Origin: an uncultured Alcaligenaceae bacterium
GTDB lineage: Bacteria > Pseudomonadota > Gammaproteobacteria > Burkholderiales > Burkholderiaceae_B
NCBI GenBank assembly: GCA_937897265.1
Contig: CALCPT010000463.1
Location: forward strand, 1 to 5,406
Reading direction: 5' to 3'
DNA length: 5,406 nucleotides
Position 1 is the stretch's first letter. The number at the start of each line of letters is the position of its first letter. Made by a program: the position numbers and the translations under genes. The notes under the pieces are model-generated. The model was given only the letters and a program-made list of their open reading frames with translations, did not search any database and was not told where the DNA came from. Positions 1-5,406 of the stretch are shown here, one piece after another.

Positions 1-56
1 GGGTGGGCAAAAAATAAATACACCACCGTCAAAAGACGAGACTTCAGCCAGCGCAT
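1..56 (-). CDS. possible start of a small or membrane protein gene, cut by the left edge
   Basis: An ATG on the minus strand at base 56 opens a frame that stays open to the left edge and reads MRWLKSRLLTVVYLFFAHP. That is a short basic start followed by a hydrophobic run, as in a signal peptide or first membrane helix. A weak ribosome binding site (GGTAGG in the minus-strand sense) ends about 7 bases upstream. The start lies 37 bases downstream of the tsaD stop on the same strand, so it would fit as a third operon gene. Only 18 whole codons are visible, so no family can be named, and a chance open frame is quite possible. Confidence 0.3.
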   Translation of the reverse strand, partial: MRWLKSRLLTVVYLFFAH

Positions 57-93
57 CTGCGAGCCTACCGACGATCAGGTTGAACACTGCGAA

Positions 94-1122
94 TCAGATT
101 GCAGCCAACTCCCAGCGCGGGTGCACGTCAAAACCATGCCCCTGCCCTGTCAGATCGGCCAGCCCACGTTGCACACGTTGGGCGGCGGCAAACGCAATCA
201 TGGCTCCGTTATCCGTGCACAGGTCAAGTGGCGGAAAAAACACTTCAGCTTTGCGTTTGCTCAGCCGCTTAGCCAGTGATTGTCGTAACAGGCGATTCGC
301 ACCGACTCCGCCGGCCACCACCAAACGCGTCAAACCAGTTTGTTCAAGCGCTGTCGCGGCCTTAGCCACCAACACCTCAACGATCGCCAGCTCAGTGGAT
401 GCAGCAAGATCAGCACGCATTTGTGCATCTGCCTGGTCTTGTCGCTCGGCCTCTTTCAATCGGGTCAACACCGCAGTTTTTAAGCCACTAAAACTAAAAT
501 CAAGGGTGTGACTGTGGAGCATGGGTCGCGGCAACACCACGCGCGTCGCATCCCCCTGCTCGGCCAGCTTCGCCAAGGCTGGGCCACCCGGATACCCTAA
601 GCCTAATAACTTCGCCGTTTTATCAAAGGCCTCACCCGCTGCATCATCAAGCGTTTCGCCTAACAAGGTGTATTGACCAACGTCATCCACCCGCAACAAT
701 TGTGTATGGCCACCCGAGACCAACAACGCCACAAACGGAAACTCAGGGCACGGCGTCGCGAGCCGCGGCGACAAAAGATGGCCCTCGAGGTGATGAATCG
801 GAATCGCTGGCAGATCAAGCGACCAAGCCATCGACTGCGCCACACTGGCTCCAACGAGTAGAGCACCCGCCAGACCAGGGCCCGCCGTGTAGGCAATTGC
901 ATCGACCTCTTGCAGGGATAACTCAGCCTGCTCAAGCACCTGCCGAGTTAGCGGCACCACCCGGCGCACATGGTCGCGCGAAGCGAGCTCAGGCACCACA
1001 CCGCCATAGGCAGCATGCATGGCAACTTGCGAGTGCAGCGTGTGAGCCAACAAACCGCGCTCAGTGCAAACCAGTGCGACACCGGTTTCATCGCATGAGC
1101 TTTCAAAACCCAGAATGATCAT
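94..1122 (-). CDS. tsaD: tRNA N6-adenosine threonylcarbamoyltransferase TsaD
   Basis: TsaD (formerly YgjD/Gcp) transfers the threonylcarbamoyl group from threonylcarbamoyl-AMP to A37 of ANN-decoding tRNAs, making t6A. In bacteria it acts in the cytoplasm with TsaB and TsaE. The 342-residue product is full length for the family (E. coli about 337). It shows the ASKHA-type N-terminus FESSCDETG (residues 6-14), the metal-binding HHLEGH motif with His111 and His115, SGGHTQL (136-142), [16 protein letters not shown] (166-181), the [10 protein letters not shown] segment (209-218), GGVGANRLL (271-279) and the C-terminal ligand Asp304 in CTDNGA. The ATG at 1122 gives an N-terminus matching the family, though no clear Shine-Dalgarno precedes it. 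It starts 18 bases after the ABC-F stop, so co-transcription or translational coupling is likely. The [10 protein letters not shown] wording and FDVHPRW near the C-terminus resemble Burkholderiales TsaD. All key residues seen are intact. Confidence 0.97.
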   Translation of the reverse strand: MIILGFESSCDETGVALVCTERGLLAHTLHSQVAMHAAYGGVVPELASRDHVRRVVPLTRQVLEQAELSLQEVDAIAYTAGPGLAGALLVGASVAQSMAWSLDLPAIPIHHLEGHLLSPRLATPCPEFPFVALLVSGGHTQLLRVDDVGQYTLLGETLDDAAGEAFDKTAKLLGLGYPGGPALAKLAEQGDATRVVLPRPMLHSHTLDFSFSGLKTAVLTRLKEAERQDQADAQMRADLAASTELAIVEVLVAKAATALEQTGLTRLVVAGGVGANRLLRQSLAKRLSKRKAEVFFPPLDLCTDNGAMIAFAAAQRVQRGLADLTGQGHGFDVHPRWELAAI

Positions 1123-1140
1123 GATTGCGCTTGGCGAACC

Positions 1141-2745
1141 TTAATCTTCAATGCCACGCGACGCCAGATACTCTTCGTAGCTGCCGCGATAATCGACCAC
1201 AGTGCCACCGGCCTGAATCTCCCAAACGCGAGTAGCAAGGGTTGAGACAAACTCGCGATCGTGCGAGACAAAAAACAAGGTGCCTGCAAACTTATCTAGC
1301 GCCAACTGCAACGACTCGATTGACTCCATGTCCAAGTGATTGGTGGGCTCATCCATCAACAATACGTTATGCCGGCGCAACATCAAACGACCAAAAGACA
1401 TTCGATTTTTTTCGCCGCCTGACAGTACGTGAGGCTCTTTGGGCAAATCATCAGCTGAAAATAATAAACGCCCCAGGATCGAACGAATTTGCTGATCATC
1501 GTCAGTCGGTTGACGATAACTTGTCATCCAGTCAAACAGATTGCTGTCTTTTTGTAAAAACTGATCAGACACGTCTTGCGCCATATAGCCAGCGTCTGTG
1601 TTTTCTGACCATTTCAAGGTGCCGCGATCGGGCGCAAGGTCGTTGGCTAACATGCGCAGTAACGTTGTCTTACCCGCACCGTTTGCCCCGATGATTGCGA
1701 TTTTTTCGCCCGCTTCGACCATGGCCGAAAACGACTTAATAACAAGTGAATCAAACGACTTTTGCACATGCTCAAGCGTCACGGCCTGGCGATGCATCAC
1801 TTTCAAAATTTCAAAGCGAATGAATGGGTTTTGACGCGACGAAGGCTTAACCTCGACTTGCGCCGCTTTAATTCGATCGATTTGTTTCAGGCGCGAGGTG
1901 GCCTGACGCGCCTTTGATTTATTGGCTGAAAACCGTCGCACAAAGTCTTGCAACTCAGAGACTCGCTCTTTCGCTTTCGCGTTTGCGTTGGAGATGCGCT
2001 CGCGCGCCTGTGTCGAGGCCAACATATAGTCATCATAGTTACCCGGGTAGACGCGCAACTCCCGGAAGTCAAGATCAGCCATGTGCGTGCACACTTGATT
2101 TAAAAAGTGGCGATCATGGCTAATGATGATCATGGTGCTTTGATAACCATTGAGCACATTCTCAAGCCAACGAATCGTATTGATATCCAGGTTATTGGTC
2201 GGCTCGTCTAACAACAGCACGTCAGGATTTGAAAACAACGCTTGCGCCAGCAAGACGCGAAGCTTCCAGCCCGGAGCAATCTCGCGCATGGGCAACTGGT
2301 GTTGCTCAACCGGAAACTCTAGCCCGAGCAATAACTCACCGGCGCGCGCCTCAGCGGTATAGCCGTCGTATTCAGCGAATTTGGCCTCAAGGTCGGCCGC
2401 ACGCATGTAGTCATCATCGGTAGCATCAGCGTTTGCGTAAATCGCATCGCGTTGGCTCATGGCCTCCCACATTTCGGTGTGGCCCATCAACACCACATCA
2501 AGCACACGCAAGTCTTCAAAGGCAAACTGGTCTTGCCGTAACTTACCCATGCGCAAACCTGGCTCTAAAAAAACATTACCGGCGGTGGACTCGAGGTCAC
2601 CGCCGATGATTTTCATCAGGGTAGATTTGCCCGAGCCGTTGGCGCCAATTAATCCGTAGCGATTACCTTCGCCGAATTTGACGTTGACGTTTTCGAAGAG
2701 TGGCTTAGGGCCGAACTGAATAGTGAGGTTTGATGCTGTTATCAC
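1141..2745 (-). CDS. ybiT: ABC-F family ATPase, YbiT type
   Basis: This is a soluble protein of two fused ABC ATPase domains with no membrane segments. ABC-F proteins bind the ribosome near the E site and modulate translation; the exact role of YbiT is less well defined than that of EttA. At 534 residues it is close to E. coli YbiT (about 530). Domain 1 has Walker A GANGSGKS (34-41), a degenerate signature APGWK (157-161) in place of LSGGQ, which is the form found in YbiT, and Walker B VLLLDEP (176-182). A charged, helical linker rich in Lys, Arg and Glu (about 240-300) corresponds to the P-site tether region. Domain 2 has Walker A GANGAGKT (353-360), a canonical LSGGE signature (441-445), Walker B VLLMDEP (461-467) and the switch HDR (495-497). 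The start codon is GTG at 2745, and [20 protein letters not shown] aligns with the YbiT N-terminus from its first residue. No good ribosome binding site is visible. tsaD follows 18 bases downstream. An acquired resistance ABC-F is less likely given the YbiT-specific signature. Confidence 0.95.
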   Translation of the reverse strand: MITASNLTIQFGPKPLFENVNVKFGEGNRYGLIGANGSGKSTLMKIIGGDLESTAGNVFLEPGLRMGKLRQDQFAFEDLRVLDVVLMGHTEMWEAMSQRDAIYANADATDDDYMRAADLEAKFAEYDGYTAEARAGELLLGLEFPVEQHQLPMREIAPGWKLRVLLAQALFSNPDVLLLDEPTNNLDINTIRWLENVLNGYQSTMIIISHDRHFLNQVCTHMADLDFRELRVYPGNYDDYMLASTQARERISNANAKAKERVSELQDFVRRFSANKSKARQATSRLKQIDRIKAAQVEVKPSSRQNPFIRFEILKVMHRQAVTLEHVQKSFDSLVIKSFSAMVEAGEKIAIIGANGAGKTTLLRMLANDLAPDRGTLKWSENTDAGYMAQDVSDQFLQKDSNLFDWMTSYRQPTDDDQQIRSILGRLLFSADDLPKEPHVLSGGEKNRMSFGRLMLRRHNVLLMDEPTNHLDMESIESLQLALDKFAGTLFFVSHDREFVSTLATRVWEIQAGGTVVDYRGSYEEYLASRGIED

Positions 2746-2902
2746 GAGATGCCGATTGAGTAAATACGTTAGTTACAACTTGAAAAATAAGTATTGAGTG
2801 TAACAAGTCAGTACTTTTTGATCTTTTTTGTCCTGCCTTCCCTATCATGCGCAACAGATGTCGAAGCACTTTCGGCATTCGTAGACAAATAAGGAGATTC
2901 AT
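2746..2902. promoter_or_regulatory. divergent intergenic region, likely promoters for both flanking genes
   Basis: This 157-base gap between the divergent ABC-F and symporter genes is visibly more AT-rich than the genes, so it should hold at least one promoter per strand. No match is strong. On the plus strand TTGATC (2818-2823) and TATCAT (2843-2848) are spaced 19 bases apart. On the minus strand CTGACT (2811-2806) and TATTTT (2789-2784) are 16 bases apart. Both are only partial sigma-70 matches. A short AAGTA/TACTT inverted repeat flanks 2789-2816. No operator or riboswitch could be recognised. Confidence 0.4.
2891..2896 (+). promoter_or_regulatory. strong ribosome binding site (AAGGAG) that fixes the symporter TTG start
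   Basis: AAGGAG lies 6 bases upstream of the TTG at 2903. It is a near-perfect complement to the 3' end of 16S rRNA at a favourable spacing. This supports TTG as the true start in preference to the next Met codon, far inside the first membrane helix (residue 20). Confidence 0.85.
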
Positions 2903-4246
2903 TTGGAATCACTCACTATTTTATTTCATACCTTAGGGGGCTTTGTTTGGGGCCCAGTCATGTTGGTGTTATTGGTCGGTACCGGCGTCTATCTCACGGT
3001 CAGGCTGTTTGGCCTACAAATTTGGCTCTTACCCTATGCGCTACGTATGGCATTCTCGCGCAAACAACATCCCGATTATCCGGGGGATATTTCACAGTTT
3101 CAGGCGCTCATGACCGCCTTAGCCGCCACGATTGGTACCGGCAATATCGCCGGGGTCGCCACCGCGATTGTGCTGGGTGGACCAGGGGCACTCTTTTGGA
3201 TGTGGCTCTGCGCCATTTTCGGCATGGCCACCAAATACGCCGAGGGCTTACTCGCCGTCAAATACCGAGTGCGCGATGAAGACGGCAAGATGTCCGGCGG
3301 GCCGATGTATTACATCTCGTTAGGCCTCAATATGAAATGGCTTGGCATGCTCTTCGCAGTATTTGGCATGATCGCCGCCTTAGGTACAGGCGCCTCGGTG
3401 CAATCCAATTCGCTTGCTGAATCCATGCTCTCTAGCTTTGGAGTACCCGGCTGGCTGACGGGTGCCGTCTTAACAGCCATCACCGCCCTTGTGATTGTGG
3501 GCGGCATCAAAAGTATCGCGCGCGTCACCTCGGTCATTGTGCCGTTTATGGCCCTGTTTTATCTGTTGGGTGGCTTACTGATTATTGTGCTCAATATCGA
3601 GTTGTTGTGGCCCGCACTCAAGCTGGTCATGACCGATGCGTTTACAGGCAGCGCAGTGGCCGGTGGCGCCATAGGCACGGTCATTCGCTACGGCGTGGCC
3701 CGCGGTGTGTTTTCAAACGAAGCCGGGCTTGGTACCGCACCGATCGCAGCGGCTGCTGCCAAAACCGATCAACCTGCCAAACAAGCACTTGTCTCGATGA
3801 CGGGCACGTTTATCGACACGATCATCGTATGCTCGGTCACGGGCTTAGTATTGGTCATGGGCGGGATGTATACCGGTGGCAGCACCGGCGCGGCACTCAC
3901 TGCACAAACGTTCGATCGCATGTTGCCTGGCCCCGGCGACTGGATCGTCACCATCGGTTTGTTGTTCTTTGCCTATTCAACGATTTTGGGCTGGAGCTAC
4001 TATGGCGAAAAATGCGCGCAGTACGCTCTCGGCAAATGGGTTGTCGTGCCATACCGCTGCCTCTACACTGCTTTCGTGATGATCGGCGCAGTCGTCTCGC
4101 TAGATTTGGTGTGGGCCGTATCGGATGTGGTCAACGGCCTGATGGCGTTTCCGAATCTGGTTGGCTTGTTGCTACTTTCAGGTGTGGTGGTAAAAGAAAC
4201 GAAGGCCTTCTTGCTGACGCTTAAACACGAACGCAAGCAACGGTGA
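2903..4246 (+). CDS. AGCS-family sodium:alanine/glycine (amino acid) symporter
   Basis: This is an integral inner-membrane transporter that couples uptake of a small neutral amino acid (alanine, glycine or, in some members, glutamine) to Na+; family names include AlsT, DagA and AgcS. The 447 residues are full length. Hydrophobic segments are seen at about 11-36, 67-92, 94-118, 146-166, 187-204, 208-232, 295-320, 345-367, 383-402 and 409-431. Family hallmarks are GTGNIAGVATAI (78-89) with GGPGALFWMW (92-101) and GMATKYAE (107-114), then SGGPMYY (131-137), RGVFSNEAGLGTAPIAAAAA (267-286), the SMTGTFIDTIIVC helix (298-310) and FAYSTILGWSYYGEKC (356-371). Translation starts at TTG behind AAGGAG. 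The C-terminus is short and basic (KHERKQR). The gene stands alone on the plus strand, divergent from the ABC-F gene and convergent with the LdcA fragment. The family assignment is firm; the substrate cannot be fixed from sequence alone, so no symbol is given. Confidence 0.95.
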   Translation: MESLTILFHTLGGFVWGPVMLVLLVGTGVYLTVRLFGLQIWLLPYALRMAFSRKQHPDYPGDISQFQALMTALAATIGTGNIAGVATAIVLGGPGALFWMWLCAIFGMATKYAEGLLAVKYRVRDEDGKMSGGPMYYISLGLNMKWLGMLFAVFGMIAALGTGASVQSNSLAESMLSSFGVPGWLTGAVLTAITALVIVGGIKSIARVTSVIVPFMALFYLLGGLLIIVLNIELLWPALKLVMTDAFTGSAVAGGAIGTVIRYGVARGVFSNEAGLGTAPIAAAAAKTDQPAKQALVSMTGTFIDTIIVCSVTGLVLVMGGMYTGGSTGAALTAQTFDRMLPGPGDWIVTIGLLFFAYSTILGWSYYGEKCAQYALGKWVVVPYRCLYTAFVMIGAVVSLDLVWAVSDVVNGLMAFPNLVGLLLLSGVVVKETKAFLLTLKHERKQR

Positions 4247-4253
4247 TTTTAGG

Positions 4254-4273
4254 GGATGAAAATTTTTTCATCC
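4254..4273. terminator. AT-rich hairpin after the symporter stop
   Basis: GGATGAAAA (4254-4262) pairs perfectly with TTTTCATCC (4265-4273) across a 2-base TT centre, 7 bases past the symporter stop. In RNA the loop would open to about 4-6 bases. The stem contains its own T-run rather than being followed by one. It could serve either convergent gene but is not a classic intrinsic terminator. Confidence 0.4.
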
Positions 4274-4282
4274 TTGCCTTTA

Positions 4283-4309
4283 CAAAGCCTTGCGTTGTGC
4301 GAGGCTTTG
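4283..4309. terminator. second hairpin in the convergent gap
   Basis: CAAAGCCT (4283-4290) is complementary to AGGCTTTG (4302-4309) with an 11-base loop. It lies between the ends of two convergent genes, where a bidirectional terminator is expected. No clean T-run follows directly on either strand, so Rho-independent action is uncertain. Together with the hairpin at 4254-4273 it forms the only structure in this 93-base gap. Confidence 0.45.
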
Positions 4310-4339
4310 GCAGGTACCCGCTTTTGACGTCTGGCTGCT

Positions 4340-4783
4340 TTAATTCTGATGCTCATCCAACACTAAGTGTGCTAGGCCTTTTTCAGTGGCGACTCCTACT
4401 TTAGCGCCTACCGGCAAGGTCACCTTCATTGCGGTGTGGCCAAACGGCAAGCCAGTAATCACGGGGATCTTGACCGTCTTGCGAATGTAAGCCACTGCAG
4501 CCTTCAAGTCATAGCCACGATCGTGTTCGGCCAAGCGGTAATCAGTAAAGCCGCCAAGTAGCAAAGCCTTTTGCTTACCTAAGATACCCGCCTGTGCCAG
4601 TTGATTCAACATGCGCTCGATGCGGTACGGGTGCTCGTGCACATCCTCCAGGTAGAGGATGCCGCCCTCGATGGCGGGCCGCCAGGGCGTCCCGGTCAGC
4701 GCCGCGCCGATGCCGGTCATATAGCCCGCCACGGCGCCCACCGTGATCGAGCGCCTGATGCAGAGCGCTGCCGCCGGGCCCAC
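4340..4783 (-). pseudogene. ldcA: LD-carboxypeptidase (muramoyltetrapeptide carboxypeptidase, S66), C-terminal fragment
   Basis: LdcA removes the terminal D-Ala from murein tetrapeptides in the cytoplasm during cell-wall recycling, using a Ser-Glu-His triad. Only the C-terminal part is present: GTPWRP (31-36), GGILYLEDVHEHPYRIERML (40-59) with the expected catalytic Glu46, KALLLGGF (72-79), DRGYDL (88-93) and ITGLPFGH (109-116) with the expected catalytic His116. Family proteins are about 300 residues. The N-terminal domain with the nucleophilic Ser is missing, and upstream of about residue 19 (base 4729) the similarity fades. The GTG at 4783 is only the first available start codon and has no family support. 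The frame stays open to a TGA at 4933-4931 without another start. G+C changes sharply near base 4610, from about 52% to the left to nearly 80% to the right. Either the gene is broken or its left-hand, true C-terminal part has been joined to foreign sequence. The family call is firm; the status as fragment or artefact is inferred. Confidence 0.75.
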
Positions 4784-5406
4784 CGGGACCGCCCGGCGCA
4801 GGCAGAGCGGCCGCGCTCCAGTCCGGGAGATTGCCGAAGCCCATGGGCATGAGGGATTGATGGGTGTTCTCGGCCTTCGTGATCTGATCGCGCGGCACCA
4901 CGGTTTCCGCGCCGCCGATGGCGAGGAGCTTCACATGCGAGGGTGTGTCCTCGGTGACGCGGCCCATGAGGGTGCGGTTGTCCTTGGTGGTGACGACGAT
5001 GTTTTCATAGCCGTTGCCGATGATTTGATTGGGATCAATGACGTTGGCCAACAGCGCATCAAGGTTGCTACGACCACTGCCGATCAATTCCGGCCCCACC
5101 TTTTGCCCGCCGCCGTGGAAGGTATGGCAAACCATGCACGTCGCTTGGAACATCAGCTTGCCAGCAGCGATGTCTGGCTCGCCTTCGAGGCAGGCCGCTT
5201 TCTTCGCAGCGATGAGGGCTTTGACGTCGGCGTTGCTTTCATTCCATGCGCCCAGCAACTGCTGCGCGCGATCCTTCAGGTCTTTGTTCTGCGCGAAGCT
5301 GCGGCGGACACTCACGGGAATATCGGACGCCTTAATCTTGCCGCTGGCAATCCACTTGCCCTCCACGGCATCAAGCAGGCGGTAAGCCCAGTCACCGCGG
5401 GTGACG
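4575..5406 (-). CDS. PVC-type c-haem-binding domain protein, N-terminus beyond window, C-terminus aberrant
   Basis: The frame is open from the right edge, so its true start lies outside; the internal GTG at 5366 is not needed, since VTRGDWAYRLLDA reads straight into it. Counting from that GTG, residues 1-65 look like the helical region before the haem domain. AAGKLMFQATCMVCH (67-81) gives the haem attachment site Cys77, Cys80 and His81 (bases 5138-5124). It is followed by GGGQKVGPELIGSGR (85-99), a LLANVIDPNQII segment (105-116), the small beta region TTKDNRTLMGRVTED (126-140) and SLMPMGF (171-177). This order matches the Planctomycetes/Verrucomicrobia putative haem-binding domain, usually the C-terminal part of large exported proteins with dehydrogenase-like propeller and HEAT regions. 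Past about residue 180 (base 4830) the expected closing helix (a DLxAYL type ending) is absent. Instead there is a PGGPGGPGG run, then Arg-, Gly- and His-rich translation that is the LdcA segment read in the wrong frame. The last 95 or so codons are therefore probably not native. Confidence 0.7.
   Translation of the reverse strand, partial: VTRGDWAYRLLDAVEGKWIASGKIKASDIPVSVRRSFAQNKDLKDRAQQLLGAWNESNADVKALIAAKKAACLEGEPDIAAGKLMFQATCMVCHTFHGGGQKVGPELIGSGRSNLDALLANVIDPNQIIGNGYENIVVTTKDNRTLMGRVTEDTPSHVKLLAIGGAETVVPRDQITKAENTHQSLMPMGFGNLPDWSAAALPAPGGPGGPGGSALHQALDHGGRRGGLYDRHRRGADRDALAARHRGRHPLPGGCARAPVPHRAHVESTGTGGYLR
4661..4830. other. GC-rich junction block between two unrelated gene fragments
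   Basis: By hand count 133 of 170 bases are G or C (about 78%), against about 52% in 4341-4500 and about 60% in 4861-5400. Recognisable LdcA similarity ends between about 4693 and 4729, and recognisable haem-domain similarity ends near 4830. The roughly 100 bases between belong clearly to neither. The LdcA frame and the haem-protein frame differ across the block, so no fusion protein is formed. Confidence 0.6.
4770..4796 (-). repeat. 9-base collagen-like repeat (Pro-Gly-Gly x3)
   Basis: In the haem-protein frame three successive Pro-Gly-Gly units are encoded by degenerate CCN-GGN-GGN codons, giving three imperfect 9-base copies that are nearly pure G+C. The repeat sits inside the junction block and is the sort of low-complexity sequence at which rearrangement or misjoining can occur. 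Confidence 0.5.

Noticed and set aside
80..511. Plus-strand frame of 143 codons opposite the end of tsaD
   Set aside because: It is fully antisense to a well-supported tsaD, has a Ser-, Arg- and Ala-rich composition typical of shadow frames, and has no recognisable motif.
702..1118. Plus-strand frame of 138 codons opposite the N-terminal half of tsaD
   Set aside because: Antisense shadow: the composition (Pro, Arg, Gln and His rich) reflects tsaD codons read on the other strand, and no family is recognisable.
2705..2902. Minus-strand frame of 65 codons spanning the divergent intergenic region
   Set aside because: It overlaps the start of the ABC-F gene in another frame, has no recognisable domain, and occupies the gap where promoters are expected.
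3607..4224. Plus-strand frame of 205 codons inside the symporter gene
   Set aside because: It overlaps the symporter in another frame; its Arg-, His- and Gly-rich translation and lack of hydrophobic segments fit out-of-frame reading of a membrane-protein gene.
4807..4814. NotI site GCGGCCGC in the junction block, suggesting a cloning linker
   Set aside because: An 8-base match is likely by chance in sequence of nearly 80% G+C, and no vector or adaptor sequence was recognised around it.
4575..4830. A genuine haem-protein and LdcA fusion, or an Arg-Gly-His-rich C-terminal tail
   Set aside because: The tail is simply the LdcA coding sequence read in a different frame, as shown by the clean LdcA translation over the same bases, so it is not a real domain.
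1..5406. Search for CRISPR arrays, insertion sequences, tRNAs, toxin-antitoxin pairs or a novel defence system
   Set aside because: No regularly spaced repeats, transposase motifs, tRNA-like folds or suitable small gene pairs were seen; the three complete genes are ordinary core or transport genes.

Overview
The window holds three complete, ordinary housekeeping or transport genes (bases 94-4246). They are followed by a composite segment (about 4340-5406) in which pieces of two unrelated genes meet out of frame in a very GC-rich stretch. The left 4.6 kb looks like a moderate-GC proteobacterium, most likely a betaproteobacterium of the Burkholderiales type. This is an inference from the wording of TsaD ([17 protein letters not shown]), of the YbiT-type ABC-F ATPase and of the LdcA fragment. 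The right end (about 4831-5406) encodes a haem-binding domain of the kind characteristic of Planctomycetes and Verrucomicrobia, so its origin looks different.

Layout. On the minus strand, reading right to left, an ABC-F ATPase gene (ybiT type, 2745 down to 1141) is followed after 18 bases by tsaD (1122 down to 94). A weakly supported third start at base 56 runs off the left edge. These could form one transcription unit. A 157-base AT-rich gap separates the ABC-F gene from a divergent plus-strand gene for an AGCS-family sodium:amino acid symporter (2903-4246), which uses a TTG start behind a strong AAGGAG ribosome binding site. Two hairpins lie between the symporter and the convergent LdcA fragment.

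Right end. A minus-strand frame (4783 down to 4340) carries only the C-terminal part of an LD-carboxypeptidase (S66 family). A different minus-strand frame, open from the right edge to 4575, carries a PVC-type c-haem domain and then decays into out-of-frame translation of the LdcA segment. Bases 4661-4830 are about 78% G+C by hand count, against roughly 52% just to the left and about 60% to the right. The simplest reading is a chimeric join, either an assembly or library artefact or, less likely, a real rearrangement.

How the genes work together. TsaD completes t6A37 tRNA modification and the ABC-F protein acts on the ribosome, so the minus-strand pair is translation-related. The symporter and the LdcA fragment (murein recycling) show no functional link to them. 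I saw no CRISPR array, transposase, tRNA, rRNA or defence system, and nothing that looks like an undescribed system. The unusual part is the junction.
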